Origin: Verrucomicrobiota bacterium
GTDB taxonomy: Bacteria > Verrucomicrobiota > Verrucomicrobiia > Limisphaerales > UBA11320
Length of the DNA: 64,000 nt
Reading direction: 5' to 3'
Assembly (NCBI GenBank): GCA_016199985.1
Contig: JACQFQ010000020.1
Coordinates: 20,978 to 84,977, forward strand
Of the stretch, positions 28,204 to 37,719 are shown in pieces; the first letter of the stretch is position 1; each line of letters opens with the position of its first letter. A program made the position numbers and the translations under genes. The notes under the pieces were generated by a model. That model ran no database searches and had not been told where the DNA came from. It saw only the letters and a program-made list of their open reading frames with translations.

Positions 28204-29208
28204 ATGAACATTGTGACTCCGGCGGCCTTTCCGGTTGCGCGCCCTCGACGCCTGCGCCAGTCGGCCGCTCTCAGACGCCTGGTGAGCGAAACCTCCCTCA
28301 GCGCCGGCCAGCTCATCCTTCCTTTGTTCGTTCGCACCGGCAGGGGCGAGAGGCGCCCCATCTCTTCGATGCCCGGGGTCTTTCAGCTGTCCGTCGACGA
28401 ACTCCTGAAGGAGGCCGAGACGGCCGTCGCCGCGGGACTGCCCGGGGTGATCCTCTTTGGCATCCCCAGCCGCAAGGACGCGAAAGCGAGCGGCGCGTAC
28501 GCCCCGGGAGGGATAGTGCAGCAGGCCGTGCGCGCGCTGAAGCGGCGATTCCCTGAACTGCTCGTCATCACGGACGTGTGCCTGTGCGAATACATGAGCC
28601 ACGGGCACTGCGGGATCGTCCGTGAACGGCCCGGCGGCGCAACCATCGCCAACGACCCTTCTCTCGTCCTGCTCGCCCGGACCGCGGTCAGCCATGCCGA
28701 GGCGGGCGCGGACATCATCGCTCCCAGCGACATGATGGATGGGCGCGTGGCCGCTATTCGCTCCGCGCTCGATCGAGCGGGCTTCGTCGAAACGCCTCTC
28801 ATGGCCTACGCGGCGAAGTTCGCGTCGGCGTTCTACGGTCCGTTCCGCGAAGCCGCCGAGTCGGCCCCCCAGTTTGGCGATCGGAGGAGCTATCAGATGG
28901 ATCCCGCCAACAGCGACGAAGCGCTCCGCGAGGTGGCATTGGACCTGCAGGAAGGCGCCGACATCGTGATGGTGAAGCCCGCGTTGTCGTATCTCGACAT
29001 CCTCTGGCGTGTAAAATCCACCTTCCGATGCCCCACGGCCGCTTACGCGGTGAGCGGGGAGTTTTCGATGATCAAGGCCGCGGCGGAAAAAGGCTGGCTG
29101 GATGAGCGGAGCGCGACCCTCGAAGCTCTGCTGAGCATCCGACGAGCGGGAGCGGACATCATCCTCACCTACTCGGCCGTGGAAGCGGCGCGGTGGCTGG
29201 GTGGCTGA
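28204..29208 (+). CDS. hemB: Delta-aminolevulinic acid dehydratase (porphobilinogen synthase)
   Basis: 334 residues, normal family length. It condenses two 5-aminolevulinate molecules to porphobilinogen in haem and tetrapyrrole synthesis, in the cytosol. The two Schiff-base lysines are visible: K205 in [14 protein letters not shown] and K258 in [26 protein letters not shown] provides the three zinc-binding cysteines C126, C128 and C136, so this is a zinc-type enzyme. No other haem gene is adjacent. No strong ribosome binding site precedes the ATG. Confidence 0.95.
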   Translation: MNIVTPAAFPVARPRRLRQSAALRRLVSETSLSAGQLILPLFVRTGRGERRPISSMPGVFQLSVDELLKEAETAVAAGLPGVILFGIPSRKDAKASGAYAPGGIVQQAVRALKRRFPELLVITDVCLCEYMSHGHCGIVRERPGGATIANDPSLVLLARTAVSHAEAGADIIAPSDMMDGRVAAIRSALDRAGFVETPLMAYAAKFASAFYGPFREAAESAPQFGDRRSYQMDPANSDEALREVALDLQEGADIVMVKPALSYLDILWRVKSTFRCPTAAYAVSGEFSMIKAAAEKGWLDERSATLEALLSIRRAGADIILTYSAVEAARWLGG

Positions 29209-29255
29209 CGCCCCAAAGTCCCGGGCGCGCGCCATTGCCGACGTCCTTGCCGTCC

Positions 29256-29756
29256 TTACTTCAGGACGAGCATCGCCAGAATCGCGATGAGGATGACCGC
29301 GATGACCCCAATCCCAATAAGGAAAAAGAGCGTCGACTTGTTGCTCTTCTTCTTAAACTCCGAGGTTTTCGCCCCGCCGCTCCCGGATGTGGATAGCTGC
29401 TCGCGGTTGACGCCTCCTGGGATGACGGCCGTGTGCGCGGGAGGCTTCGAGGAGGATTTGGAGGCCGGCAATTCGGACTCAAACCGCATTTCGATCTGGC
29501 CCAAACGCAGCAGTTGTCCGTGCTTGAGGGTCACCTCGGCGATCTTTTCATTCGCCAGGAAACTCCCATTGGTGGAGCCCAAGTCGCGGAAAACAACATC
29601 CGCGCCGCGCAGAAGAAACTCGCCGTGATGGCTGGAGACGGATCCATCAGGGATCTCGATCGCGTTGTCGGAAGTGCGACCGACCGTGGTTTGCTCCACC
29701 TTAAGGTCGAACGTGCGACCGGTGTAGCCTTCACTTAATAGGACCAGTCTGGCCAT
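29256..29756 (-). CDS. FHA-domain protein with C-terminal membrane anchor
   Basis: 166 residues from the ATG at 29756 (MARLVLLSEG). The forkhead-associated fold spans about residues 1-90, with the phosphothreonine-binding signature GRTSDNAIEI, SVSSHHGEF and DLGSTNGSF. A Ser/Pro/Lys linker (about 95-140) and a single hydrophobic helix at the C-terminus (about 142-163) follow. The domain order puts the FHA domain in the cytoplasm, tethered to the membrane. FHA proteins read phospho-Thr marks made by Ser/Thr kinases; no kinase gene lies in this window. It has its own good promoter and a leader of only about 12 nt. Confidence 0.88.
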   Translation of the reverse strand: MARLVLLSEGYTGRTFDLKVEQTTVGRTSDNAIEIPDGSVSSHHGEFLLRGADVVFRDLGSTNGSFLANEKIAEVTLKHGQLLRLGQIEMRFESELPASKSSSKPPAHTAVIPGGVNREQLSTSGSGGAKTSEFKKKSNKSTLFFLIGIGVIAVILIAILAMLVLK

Positions 29757-29774
29757 AGCTAGGATAGGTTCGTG

Positions 29775-29802
29775 ATTATGTGAGGCATCCGGCACGAGTC
29801 AA
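29775..29802 (-). promoter_or_regulatory. Sigma70-type promoter of the FHA gene
   Basis: On the minus strand, TTGACT (29797-29802), a 16-bp spacer and CATAAT (29775-29780) match the consensus at 5/6 in each box. The predicted start near 29768 leaves about 12 nt before the ATG. The remaining spacer up to carA (to 30001) shows nothing else. Confidence 0.55.
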
Positions 29803-30001
29803 CCGTTTAACCACCTCCGGGCCTCCCGATCGAGGACCGCGCGTTCGCCTCGCCCACCTCACGGGCGCGAGGCTGGAATGGCTTCGCAATGAATTAGACT
29901 CCCGCGAGGGGGACGCATCACGGCAGGAGTTGTAGCACGATCGAAAGCCTCGGCGCTGGAAAGGCCGACCACAGGAAACCAATGAGCGGCTCAGAGGGGA
30001 T

Positions 30002-31168
30002 TTAGCCATGTCGTTCGATCATCTGCCGAAACTCCGCGAACAGCGGGTTGGAGTCATGCGGTCCCGGCGAAGCCTCGGGATGGTATTGAACGGAGAAAAT
30101 CGGTTTGGTCTTGTGGCGGAGCCCCTCGACCGTTCGGTCATTGAGGTTGATCCGGTTGACAGCCACCTCGGAGGGGAGAGACTCGGCGTCGACCGCGAAT
30201 CCGTGATTCTGGGAGGTGATCTCCACGCGGCCCGATTCCAAATCCTTCACGGGCTGATTGCCGCCTCGATGGCCGAACTTCAACTTGAACGTTTTGCCGC
30301 CGAAGGCCTGGCCGAGAATCTGGTGTCCCAGGCAGATCCCGAAGATGGGAACGCCGCTCCGCGCCAGGTCGCCCGCCGCCTTGACCGCGTAGCCCAGCGC
30401 CGAAGGGTCGCCGGGTCCGTTTGAGAGAAACACTCCGGCCGGCTTGTGGCGCAGCGCGTCCTCGGCCGTCGCGGTCGCGGGAAGAACCTGGATCCGAAAT
30501 CCGTGCTGACGCAGTCGCCGCAGAATGTTGTATTTGATTCCGAAGTCGAAGGCGACGATCGGAATGTCGGCCTTTGGCAGCGGGGCGCGATAGCCGCGGG
30601 CTTCCTCGCCGGTGAATCTAGAGGCCTGCACGAGCTTGAAGGCGGCGCTTTGCTCGTCTGTCTCATCCCAGGTAAAGCTCTTCGGGTGGGTGACCTGTTT
30701 GACATAGTCCACGCCCGCAAGTCCGGGCCATTCCTTGGCGCGACGAACGGCCTCCTCGGGGGAAATCTCCTCGGTGGAGAGGAAGCCGTTGAGCGCCCCG
30801 CGCACCCGGAGCTTCTTGACCAGGCTGCGGGTGTCGATGCCCTGGAGGCCGGGAATGCCATGCTTGACGAGGTAATCGTGGAGGTTGGAGTCGGCTCTCC
30901 AACTGCTCACCATGGGAGAGAGCTCCCGGATCACGAATCCCGAGACGTGCGGCTGCCAGGACTCCACGTCGACGGAGTTCACGCCGTAGTTCCCGATCAA
31001 GGGATAAGTCATGGTCACGATCTGTCCCTTGTAGGAGGGATCGGTGAGGATCTCCTGATAGCCTGTCATGGAGGTGTTGAAGCACACTTCGCCACAGGCC
31101 GAGGCGCGAGCGCCAAAGCCTGAGCCTTGGAACACGCTGCCGTCTTCGAGAGCCAAAATCGCTTTCAT
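30002..31168 (-). CDS. carA: Carbamoyl-phosphate synthase small (glutaminase) subunit
   Basis: 388 residues from ATG 31168 (MKAILALEDGSVF); longer in-frame starts lie beyond the promoter. The N-terminal domain carries SMTGYQEILTDPSYKGQIV and the C-terminal class I glutamine amidotransferase carries GICLGHQILGQAFGG, with nucleophile C279, and QYHPEASPGP with the catalytic histidine and glutamate. It supplies ammonia from glutamine to CarB for carbamoyl phosphate (arginine and pyrimidine synthesis). carB is not adjacent, so the two genes are probably unlinked in this genome. Confidence 0.95.
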   Translation of the reverse strand: MKAILALEDGSVFQGSGFGARASACGEVCFNTSMTGYQEILTDPSYKGQIVTMTYPLIGNYGVNSVDVESWQPHVSGFVIRELSPMVSSWRADSNLHDYLVKHGIPGLQGIDTRSLVKKLRVRGALNGFLSTEEISPEEAVRRAKEWPGLAGVDYVKQVTHPKSFTWDETDEQSAAFKLVQASRFTGEEARGYRAPLPKADIPIVAFDFGIKYNILRRLRQHGFRIQVLPATATAEDALRHKPAGVFLSNGPGDPSALGYAVKAAGDLARSGVPIFGICLGHQILGQAFGGKTFKLKFGHRGGNQPVKDLESGRVEITSQNHGFAVDAESLPSEVAVNRINLNDRTVEGLRHKTKPIFSVQYHPEASPGPHDSNPLFAEFRQMIERHG

Positions 31169-31188
31169 CAGTTCGAAAAGTCGGGCGG

Positions 31189-31216
31189 ATGCTAAGCGCG
31201 GAGGACGGGGGGTCAA
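31189..31216 (-). promoter_or_regulatory. Candidate sigma70-type promoter of carA
   Basis: TTGACC (31211-31216), a 16-bp spacer and TAGCAT (31189-31194) on the minus strand, giving a start near 31182 and a leader of about 14 nt. No attenuator or pyrimidine-responsive leader fits in such a short 5' region. A perfect 6+3+6 dyad, GACGACgcgGTCGTC, lies upstream at 31282-31296 and could be an operator. Confidence 0.45.
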
Positions 31217-31342
31217 GGAAGTAACAGCCGAATCCGCGATCGGGCCGGCCGCGTCGGCGTCAATCCTGTGTCGGACAGACCGACGACGCGGTCGTCCTCG
31301 AATTCACCTTCAGGCGGTGCTCGGGTTGTCCGATCCCTGGTC

Positions 31343-31543
31343 ATGACGATCAACGGGTCGTATAGCCCCCTGAATGTCCCGACCGTGAGCAGCCCCGAAA
31401 GGGACGCGAAGGAGATCGGTCCCAAGCTCGCGAAGCAAACGGCCGAACTCGATCAGCAGGTCGCGGAGCGTCCCCTGCCGGAAGTGAAGGGCAGCGGAGG
31501 CCCGTCGGACTATTGCGGAAAACATCTGGACGTCTACGCGTGA
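31343..31543 (+). CDS. Possible small hypothetical protein (66 aa)
   Basis: A short frame lies in the 453-bp gap between carA and the hybrid kinase. From the ATG at 31343 it encodes a hydrophilic peptide containing SSPERDAKEIGPKLAKQTAE and ending DYCGKHLDVYA. It loosely recalls small anti-sigma-like or regulatory peptides, but no family is assigned. The frame also extends upstream to 31268 with Ser/Arg-rich residues that look non-coding. It could be spurious. Confidence 0.3.
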   Translation: MTINGSYSPLNVPTVSSPERDAKEIGPKLAKQTAELDQQVAERPLPEVKGSGGPSDYCGKHLDVYA

Positions 31544-31621
31544 CGTTACGCAGAGTCGCGCTACCCAAAGGTTCCGGAACGCATTGAGCCCACCCGGATC
31601 AATGGGGCCTGTCGGCATGGC

Positions 31622-34600
31622 ATGAAACGAACGTTTCTTACTCGATGCCCGCTGCCTGTTCGGAGCGGCGCCCTGATTCTGGCCTGCGCCGTCGCCGTGG
31701 CCACGCGACTCGTTGGCGCCAATTCCTCCTCGCCCTCCTCGCCGGTGACCCATCCCCCGCGTCATCTCGATCAGGACTACATCCTGAAGGCCTGGAACAC
31801 GGAGAACGGGCTCCCGCACCCCACCGCGCGCAGCCTGGCGCAGGACACCGACGGTTTTGTTTGGATCGGCACGTTCAACGGTCTTGCCCGCCTGGAATCC
31901 TCGCGCGCGGCCACTCCGTTTTCCTTGGAGACGACGGCCCGCTCCACCACCGAATCCTGCGTCGAGATGCTGGGCGACCGCGTCGGCCGGCTCTGGATAG
32001 GCACTGACGAATCCATCGTGGTGCGCGAGAATCGAAAATGGTCGGTTCTCAAGCCATCGGATGGCGGGACGTGTGGAATGGTTTGCGGCTTCGCGGAGGC
32101 CAGGGATGGGACGATTTTCTTTGGGACCTCCCTAGGACTTTTCACCATCTCCAACAACCAAGTGACATCGTTTCCAACTCCGCCCAAGCCGGTCCCGGGG
32201 CCTTCCCCATGGCGGCCTCTCGTGTCCGCCACCGGAGAGCTCTGGTTGCGCGACGATTTCGGACTCTGGCGCCGCGAAGGGAAGCAATGGGTGGCCCTCC
32301 GGGACCCGCTGGGAATCTCGAGCAATATCAACGGAATCGGCCCAGCTCACAACGGGGGCATCTGGGTTTCGGAACCGCACCGCCTGCGATTGGTGAAAAA
32401 CGACCGGGTGGTTCGCGAATACGAGTATCCAAAGGAATTCCGAGACCCTCTGGTCTCCCTCCTCGAGGACCACACGGGCCAGGTTTGGGCCGGAGGGTTC
32501 GTCAGCGGGTTGGTCCTCGTGAAGTTGGATGGGACCGTGTATGCCCTTTCCGGGCGGGATGGGTTGTCCAACTCACATATCACCTCGCTGCTTGAAACGC
32601 GCGAAGGCGTCATTCTTATTGGCTTCGGAACATCGGGCGCGCTCCAGCTAAATCCGCGGCGCCTGAGGATCAAGCAAGGCTACGAGTGGGATCCCTGGGA
32701 CAGCAAGGTCGGCGCGGTGACTATCGCCCCGAACGATCAAGTCCTCTACAGCACGGCGAACGGAAACATCCGCCGCTTGGGTCGGGGCGCCGAGTTGTCG
32801 GCCGTCGTCGCAAGCGTCCCGCCCCCCACCCAAGTCACCGCCCTCCAGGCCTGCCCCAACGGCGACCTGTGGGTGGGCGTCGAAGGGGGTGGTTTGTATC
32901 GCAAGCGCGGCGAAACCGCGCTGGAACCCATCGAGCCTGGAGGATTACGGGCAAATAACATCAACGCTCTCCTCCGCGACTCCCGAGGCGCGATTTGGGT
33001 CGGAACGGACCAGGGCTTCGCCCGATACGCCGACGGACTGTGGCGTGTCTTTGGCGAGCGCGACCACCCGGATATCGGCACAACCCAGCTATTCGCCGAA
33101 GACCCCGCGGGCGGCATGTATCTAGCGACCCGCGGTTCCGTTTTTAAGTGGGATGCTGGAGGCCTTCACAGCGTCACCCTCGGCGGCGCCATTCCCGACA
33201 AAACGATCGTAGGCCTGGTCGTGGATCCCGCCGGCGATGGTTTTTGGATGGCTCTGAGAGGCGGCGGGATCGGTTGGCGACAAGCCGGCGGACAAACCCA
33301 CCTCATCCCCGCCCGGTCGGGCGCGCCAGCGTTCGGTTTGGGATCGCTGATCCTCAACCGGCAAAACCAGATCTGGAGCGCCTCCCGGTTCGGGCTTTAC
33401 CGATTCGATCCTGCCCAGCTGAAGGCGGTGGCGCTGGGACAAAAAAAGCGGCTGACCCCGTTCATGCTCACGCAGCAATCGGGACTGCTCAGCGAAGATT
33501 GCCTTGCGCCCGGCAGCAATGGATCGGCGATCACATCCGACGGCCGGCTCTGGTTTGCGTCGCAGCGCGGAATCGTGGTGCTGGACGAAAGAACCTTCGA
33601 GATCAACCCCCACCCGCCCCTGGCCTATCTACTCCGAGCGGAGCGCAACGATCAGCAGGTATTTCCAGAGGACGGAATTCTCGCGATGCCCGCAGGGACG
33701 CGACATACGGAAATCTGGACCACTTGCAGCAGCCTGGCGCCCCCGGAGAACATTTTCTACGAATACCGCGAGGCGGGCCCCGGCAGGGAGTGGATCGCCA
33801 ACGGCGCATCGCCAGTGATTCCGCTGGACCTGCCCGGGCCGGGAACCCATCGATTCGAGATACGGGCGCGAAACAGCGACGGCGTCACCGATCCCAAACC
33901 GACCCCCGTCGTCCTGACCGTTCCCCCTCTTCTCACGGAGTATTGGGGCGTTCGTTACGCCGCGCCCGCCTTGACGCTGCTGCTGGTCGGGCTGACGGCC
34001 GGCTTGGCGCACCGTCGCCGCGTCGACACGCTGGAAAAGGCGATCCGCGCGCAAAACGAGAAGCGCGAGATGGAGGAGACGCTCCGCATGGTCGTCTCCA
34101 ACACCCAGGCCAGCCTGGCCTACCTCGACCAGGACCTGAAGCCCCGGTGGGGGAACCAGGCCTTCGCGGACCGCTTTGGCCATCGCGGCCGGCTCAGCTC
34201 CAGCCTGGAGTTGGGAACGGACGATTGTTCCGATTCATCGCGCGAGTTCCTCGAGCGCCTGGGGAAAGCGCGAAAGGGCGAAGATCAGCGGTTTGAGTGG
34301 AACACAAGAGGCGCTTCCCCGCAAACCCACCTTGTCACACTCATCCCCCACAAGGAGCCTTCGGGAAAAGTGATCGGGCTGTTCATGTCCTGCATCGACA
34401 TCACGCAGCTCAGGAAGGGCGAGGAGCAGAAGCGCCAGCTGGAAGAGCAGCTGCGGCACAGTCAAAAAATGGAGGCCCTGGGCACCATGGCCGGGGGCAT
34501 CGCGCATGACTTCAACAACATCCTCACGGCCATCGCCGGGAACACGCAGTTGGCGATGATGGACCTGCCAGAGAACCACGAAGCGCAGGGCAGCCTGAGG

Positions 34601-35611
34601 GAGGTGCGGAAGGCGGCGCGCCGCGCCGCCGGCTTGGTGAAGCAGATTCTGACCTTCAGCCGACAGGGCGAGCATCAGAGGGAGAATATTCATCTGAGGG
34701 CGGCGGTCCAGGAGGCCGTGAGCTTCCTGAGGATCGGCCTCCCTCCCAACGTTCGGATTCAAGCCCGCTTCTCGCGGGATCCAGAGGCGATCCACGCCGA
34801 CCCGACACAGATCCACCAGATCCTGCTCAATTTGGCGACGAATGCGATCCACGCGATGCGGGGCGCGGGTGGAACGCTCACACTGGAGGAAACCCCTCTG
34901 GCATTTCCCGAGGAGTCCGGCGCCAGCGCCGTGGGACTGGCGCCGGGACGCTACGTGCGACTTCGAGTGACCGACACGGGCGTCGGAATGAACCGCGCCA
35001 TTTTGGACAAGGCTTTCGATCCGTTCTTCACCACCAAGGCGCCGCACGAAGGCACGGGCCTGGGCTTGGCGGTCGTGCATGGAATCATGCAGCGTCTCGG
35101 CGGGGCGATCACTGTGGAGAGCCAGCTGGGGAAAGGCACCTCGTTCGACTTGTTCTTCCCGTGCGCCGCGTCCCCACCGAACTCGGCCGCGGCGGCGCCC
35201 GCTCAAACCTCATCACGATTGACCACCGGCAACAGCCAGCGCGTGCTCCTCGTCGACGACGATCCAGCCCTGGTCGTGTTGATGGAGCGAGTCTTGAAAC
35301 GACTCGACTACAAGGTGGTCAGCTTCACGCGCCCTCGCGCGGCGCTGGAACATTTCACGGCCCACCCCAAAGACTTCGCGGTCCTGATCACGGACCTCTC
35401 CATGCCGGAGATGTCGGGAGCGGACCTCGTGAAAGCCGCGCGCGCGATTGAGCCCGGGCTGCCTGTCATTCTGACAACCGGATATATCCAGGCCGAGGAC
35501 CAGCGCGCGGCCGAGGAACTGGGAATCGGAGGCCTGCTTCTGAAGCCGGGAAGCCTCGAGGAAATGTCGCGCCTCCTCTCCGAAGTCCTGCAGAGATCAC
35601 TTTCTAGCTGA
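31622..35611 (+). CDS. Hybrid sensor histidine kinase with periplasmic two-component-regulator propeller
   Basis: 1,329 residues. A signal or anchor segment is followed by a periplasmic double propeller of Reg_prop units (e.g. DTDGFVWIGTFNGLARLE, DRVGRLWIGTD, DSRGAIWVGTDQGFARY) to about residue 680, then a Y_Y_Y-like beta domain, one membrane helix (about 780-800), a PAS-like domain, HisKA with H962 in GGIAHDFNNI, a HATPase domain (FDPFFTTK, GTGLGLAVVHGI) and a C-terminal receiver with D1258 in LITDLSMPEMSG. This layout is that of the hybrid kinases that sense glycans or other periplasmic ligands in Bacteroidota, but it lacks the AraC-type DNA-binding output, so the signal must pass to another protein. 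It is followed 31 bp later by a ceramidase-like gene. Confidence 0.92.
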   Translation: MKRTFLTRCPLPVRSGALILACAVAVATRLVGANSSSPSSPVTHPPRHLDQDYILKAWNTENGLPHPTARSLAQDTDGFVWIGTFNGLARLESSRAATPFSLETTARSTTESCVEMLGDRVGRLWIGTDESIVVRENRKWSVLKPSDGGTCGMVCGFAEARDGTIFFGTSLGLFTISNNQVTSFPTPPKPVPGPSPWRPLVSATGELWLRDDFGLWRREGKQWVALRDPLGISSNINGIGPAHNGGIWVSEPHRLRLVKNDRVVREYEYPKEFRDPLVSLLEDHTGQVWAGGFVSGLVLVKLDGTVYALSGRDGLSNSHITSLLETREGVILIGFGTSGALQLNPRRLRIKQGYEWDPWDSKVGAVTIAPNDQVLYSTANGNIRRLGRGAELSAVVASVPPPTQVTALQACPNGDLWVGVEGGGLYRKRGETALEPIEPGGLRANNINALLRDSRGAIWVGTDQGFARYADGLWRVFGERDHPDIGTTQLFAEDPAGGMYLATRGSVFKWDAGGLHSVTLGGAIPDKTIVGLVVDPAGDGFWMALRGGGIGWRQAGGQTHLIPARSGAPAFGLGSLILNRQNQIWSASRFGLYRFDPAQLKAVALGQKKRLTPFMLTQQSGLLSEDCLAPGSNGSAITSDGRLWFASQRGIVVLDERTFEINPHPPLAYLLRAERNDQQVFPEDGILAMPAGTRHTEIWTTCSSLAPPENIFYEYREAGPGREWIANGASPVIPLDLPGPGTHRFEIRARNSDGVTDPKPTPVVLTVPPLLTEYWGVRYAAPALTLLLVGLTAGLAHRRRVDTLEKAIRAQNEKREMEETLRMVVSNTQASLAYLDQDLKPRWGNQAFADRFGHRGRLSSSLELGTDDCSDSSREFLERLGKARKGEDQRFEWNTRGASPQTHLVTLIPHKEPSGKVIGLFMSCIDITQLRKGEEQKRQLEEQLRHSQKMEALGTMAGGIAHDFNNILTAIAGNTQLAMMDLPENHEAQGSLREVRKAARRAAGLVKQILTFSRQGEHQRENIHLRAAVQEAVSFLRIGLPPNVRIQARFSRDPEAIHADPTQIHQILLNLATNAIHAMRGAGGTLTLEETPLAFPEESGASAVGLAPGRYVRLRVTDTGVGMNRAILDKAFDPFFTTKAPHEGTGLGLAVVHGIMQRLGGAITVESQLGKGTSFDLFFPCAASPPNSAAAAPAQTSSRLTTGNSQRVLLVDDDPALVVLMERVLKRLDYKVVSFTRPRAALEHFTAHPKDFAVLITDLSMPEMSGADLVKAARAIEPGLPVILTTGYIQAEDQRAAEELGIGGLLLKPGSLEEMSRLLSEVLQRSLSS

Positions 35612-35642
35612 TTCTTTCGGGCCGACTCCACATGATCGGCCC

Positions 35643-36911
35643 ATGTTTCGTCTCCTGATCGCGATCCTTGGCCCCCTCGCGCTGGCTGGCCAGATCCTCT
35701 CCGCGGAATTCAAGGCGGGCATCGCCACCCGAATCGTCACGCCTGATCCCCTGCTGCCAGTGTCCGGAGGCATCGGACCCTCCAATCCCGTGAAGGAGAA
35801 AAAAGGCGACCTCACGGTGCGCGCGTTTGTGGTGGAGGAAGGCGGCGCGCGCGTGGCGATTGTCTCCACCGATTTCCTGGGCTTCCCATCCGTTCTGGGA
35901 AATCGCGTCCGCGCGAAAGTCTCATCCATCCCGGCCAACCACATCCTCATCGGGGCCACGCACACTCACAGCGCCCCCGACCTTTACGGATTTCCCGACG
36001 GCAAAGGCGGCTTCTCCACCGACCTCAATTACGTTGATCGCGTCGTGAAACTGACGGCCGAGGCGATCAACGAGGCCGTTGCCAAGCTCCAGCCGGCGCG
36101 GCTGAAGATCGCCACAGGCCAAGCCAAGGGCAAAATCGCGTTCAACTACTACGCCGAAGCCTTGTATGACCCCCGTTGCCATGTGATCCAGGCGATCGGG
36201 GCCGAGGGCCGGGTCATCGCGACGCTCGTCAACTACGCCGTTCACCCCGAGGTCCTCGGCTCGGACGCGGGCATTTGCAGCCCTGATCTGGTGGGTCCGC
36301 TCTACGATCGGATCGCGGAGAAGGACGGCGGCGTGGGCATTTTTATGAACAGCGCCCAGGGCGGGATGGTGACGGCGGACAACCGTGGGCCCGGCGGGAA
36401 GGACCTTCGCGCCTGGGACGAATGCGTTCGCATCGGAACCCTCCTGGCGGACGAAGCCCTTCGGCTCATCGCGAAGGCGCCGATCCAGGACCAGCCAACT
36501 CTCTGGCTGAAGTCCCGCATGGTCACGCTCCCCGTCGAATCGAAAATGCTTCTCGAGATTACGCGCAAATCCCCGCTGGGCTACCCCCCTCCCGAGGAGG
36601 GCAACAAGATCAAGACGCAGGTCAACGTGATCAACCTGGGCAACGCCCAGATTCTCACCATTCCAGGCGAAGCGCTGCCGAACATCGGGTTCTACCTGAA
36701 ACGAAAAATGCGCGGGACGCACAACCTGCTGTTCGGGCTGACGAATGACGCGCTGGGCTACATCCTCACGAAGGTCGACTTCGGAAGCTTCAAGCGTTAC
36801 GACTACATCACGCGAACGAGCCTCGGGGAGATGACGGGCGAGATCCTCATTGAGGAGTCCCTCAAGCTGGCCAACGAGGCCCCCGCGCCCCAATCCTTCC
36901 CGCCTCAATGA
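35643..36911 (+). CDS. Secreted neutral/alkaline non-lysosomal ceramidase-like protein
   Basis: 422 residues with a signal peptide (about 1-20). The mature start EFKAGIATRIVTPD is followed by VAIVSTDFLGF, ILIGATHTHSAPD and NYAVHPEVLG, the blocks of the neutral ceramidase N-terminal domain, in which histidines of the THTHS and YAVHP motifs bind zinc. True ceramidases are about 650-700 residues and have an immunoglobulin-like C-terminal domain. This protein has only the catalytic-type domain, so activity on ceramide is not assured; related short proteins are widespread and unstudied. It lies 31 bp after the kinase and 28 bp before mlaE, consistent with an operon. Confidence 0.82.
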   Translation: MFRLLIAILGPLALAGQILSAEFKAGIATRIVTPDPLLPVSGGIGPSNPVKEKKGDLTVRAFVVEEGGARVAIVSTDFLGFPSVLGNRVRAKVSSIPANHILIGATHTHSAPDLYGFPDGKGGFSTDLNYVDRVVKLTAEAINEAVAKLQPARLKIATGQAKGKIAFNYYAEALYDPRCHVIQAIGAEGRVIATLVNYAVHPEVLGSDAGICSPDLVGPLYDRIAEKDGGVGIFMNSAQGGMVTADNRGPGGKDLRAWDECVRIGTLLADEALRLIAKAPIQDQPTLWLKSRMVTLPVESKMLLEITRKSPLGYPPPEEGNKIKTQVNVINLGNAQILTIPGEALPNIGFYLKRKMRGTHNLLFGLTNDALGYILTKVDFGSFKRYDYITRTSLGEMTGEILIEESLKLANEAPAPQSFPPQ

Positions 36912-36939
36912 CGCGATCAAGGCCATCGAGGGAACACGC

Positions 36940-37719
36940 ATGATAAGCGCCATCGCCTCGCGATTCACCCACGCCATGGAAGGCCTGGGCAGCGTCGCGC
37001 TCCTCGCGCAGGAAGCGATGAGCTCCATCGTCCGCAAGCATTGGGAGCCCGGGCTGCTCCTGTACCACACCTACTTCATCGGCCTCAAGTCGCTCTCGGT
37101 GGTGCTGATCACCGGCGCGTTCACGGGCATGGTCCTCGCGGCGCAAACCTACTTCCAATTCCATAAGGTGGGGATGGACACCGCGACGCTCGCGATCGTG
37201 AGCATCTCGATGTGCAGCGAGTTGGGCCCGGTGCTCAGCGGACTGATGGTCGCGGGCCGCGTCGGCGCGTCCATGGCGGCGGAGTTGGGAACGATGAAGG
37301 TGACGGAGCAGATCGACGCGCTTCGGGCGCTCGCGACGCATCCCGTGGATTACCTCGTCGCCCCCCGTCTCGTCGCGGCGACGATCGTGATGCCCATGCT
37401 CACCGTCTGCTCGATCTGCGTCGGCATCTTGGCCGCCTACGTCGTGGGCGTCGGGCTGCTGGGCATCGACCCCGCCTACGCCTGGCACAATATGATCCAC
37501 TACACCTCGGTCGAGGATGTCGTGATGGGCCTGATCAAGTCGGTCATCTTCGGCGCGCTCGTCGCGCTCGTGGGATGCTACAAGGGCCTCAATTGCCAGC
37601 AGGGCGCCGAAGGAGTGGGAAGGGCGACGACGGAAGCCGTCGTGTTCTCGTCCATCACCATCCTCATCAGCAACTTTTTCCTCACCCTCGTCCTCACGCG
37701 TCTGTTCACCAAATCATGA
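36940..37719 (+). CDS. mlaE: MlaE-type ABC transporter permease (phospholipid transport)
   Basis: 259 residues from ATG 36940, preceded by GAGGGA at a good distance. Five to six hydrophobic helices carry the family blocks GAFTGMVLAAQTYFQF, ELGPVLSGLMVAGRVGAS and GLNCQQGAEGVGRATTEAVV. MlaE is the inner-membrane permease that, with MlaF, moves phospholipids between inner and outer membranes through an MCE-domain protein (MlaD). The mlaF start overlaps this stop by 4 nt. No MCE/MlaD, MlaB or MlaC gene follows in the window. Confidence 0.9.
   Translation: MISAIASRFTHAMEGLGSVALLAQEAMSSIVRKHWEPGLLLYHTYFIGLKSLSVVLITGAFTGMVLAAQTYFQFHKVGMDTATLAIVSISMCSELGPVLSGLMVAGRVGASMAAELGTMKVTEQIDALRALATHPVDYLVAPRLVAATIVMPMLTVCSICVGILAAYVVGVGLLGIDPAYAWHNMIHYTSVEDVVMGLIKSVIFGALVALVGCYKGLNCQQGAEGVGRATTEAVVFSSITILISNFFLTLVLTRLFTKS

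Noticed and set aside
29251..29268. Small 6-bp hairpin (CGTCCT...AGGACG) between hemB and the FHA gene
   Set aside because: Too short and without a T-run on either strand to call a terminator; it also overlaps the FHA stop codon.
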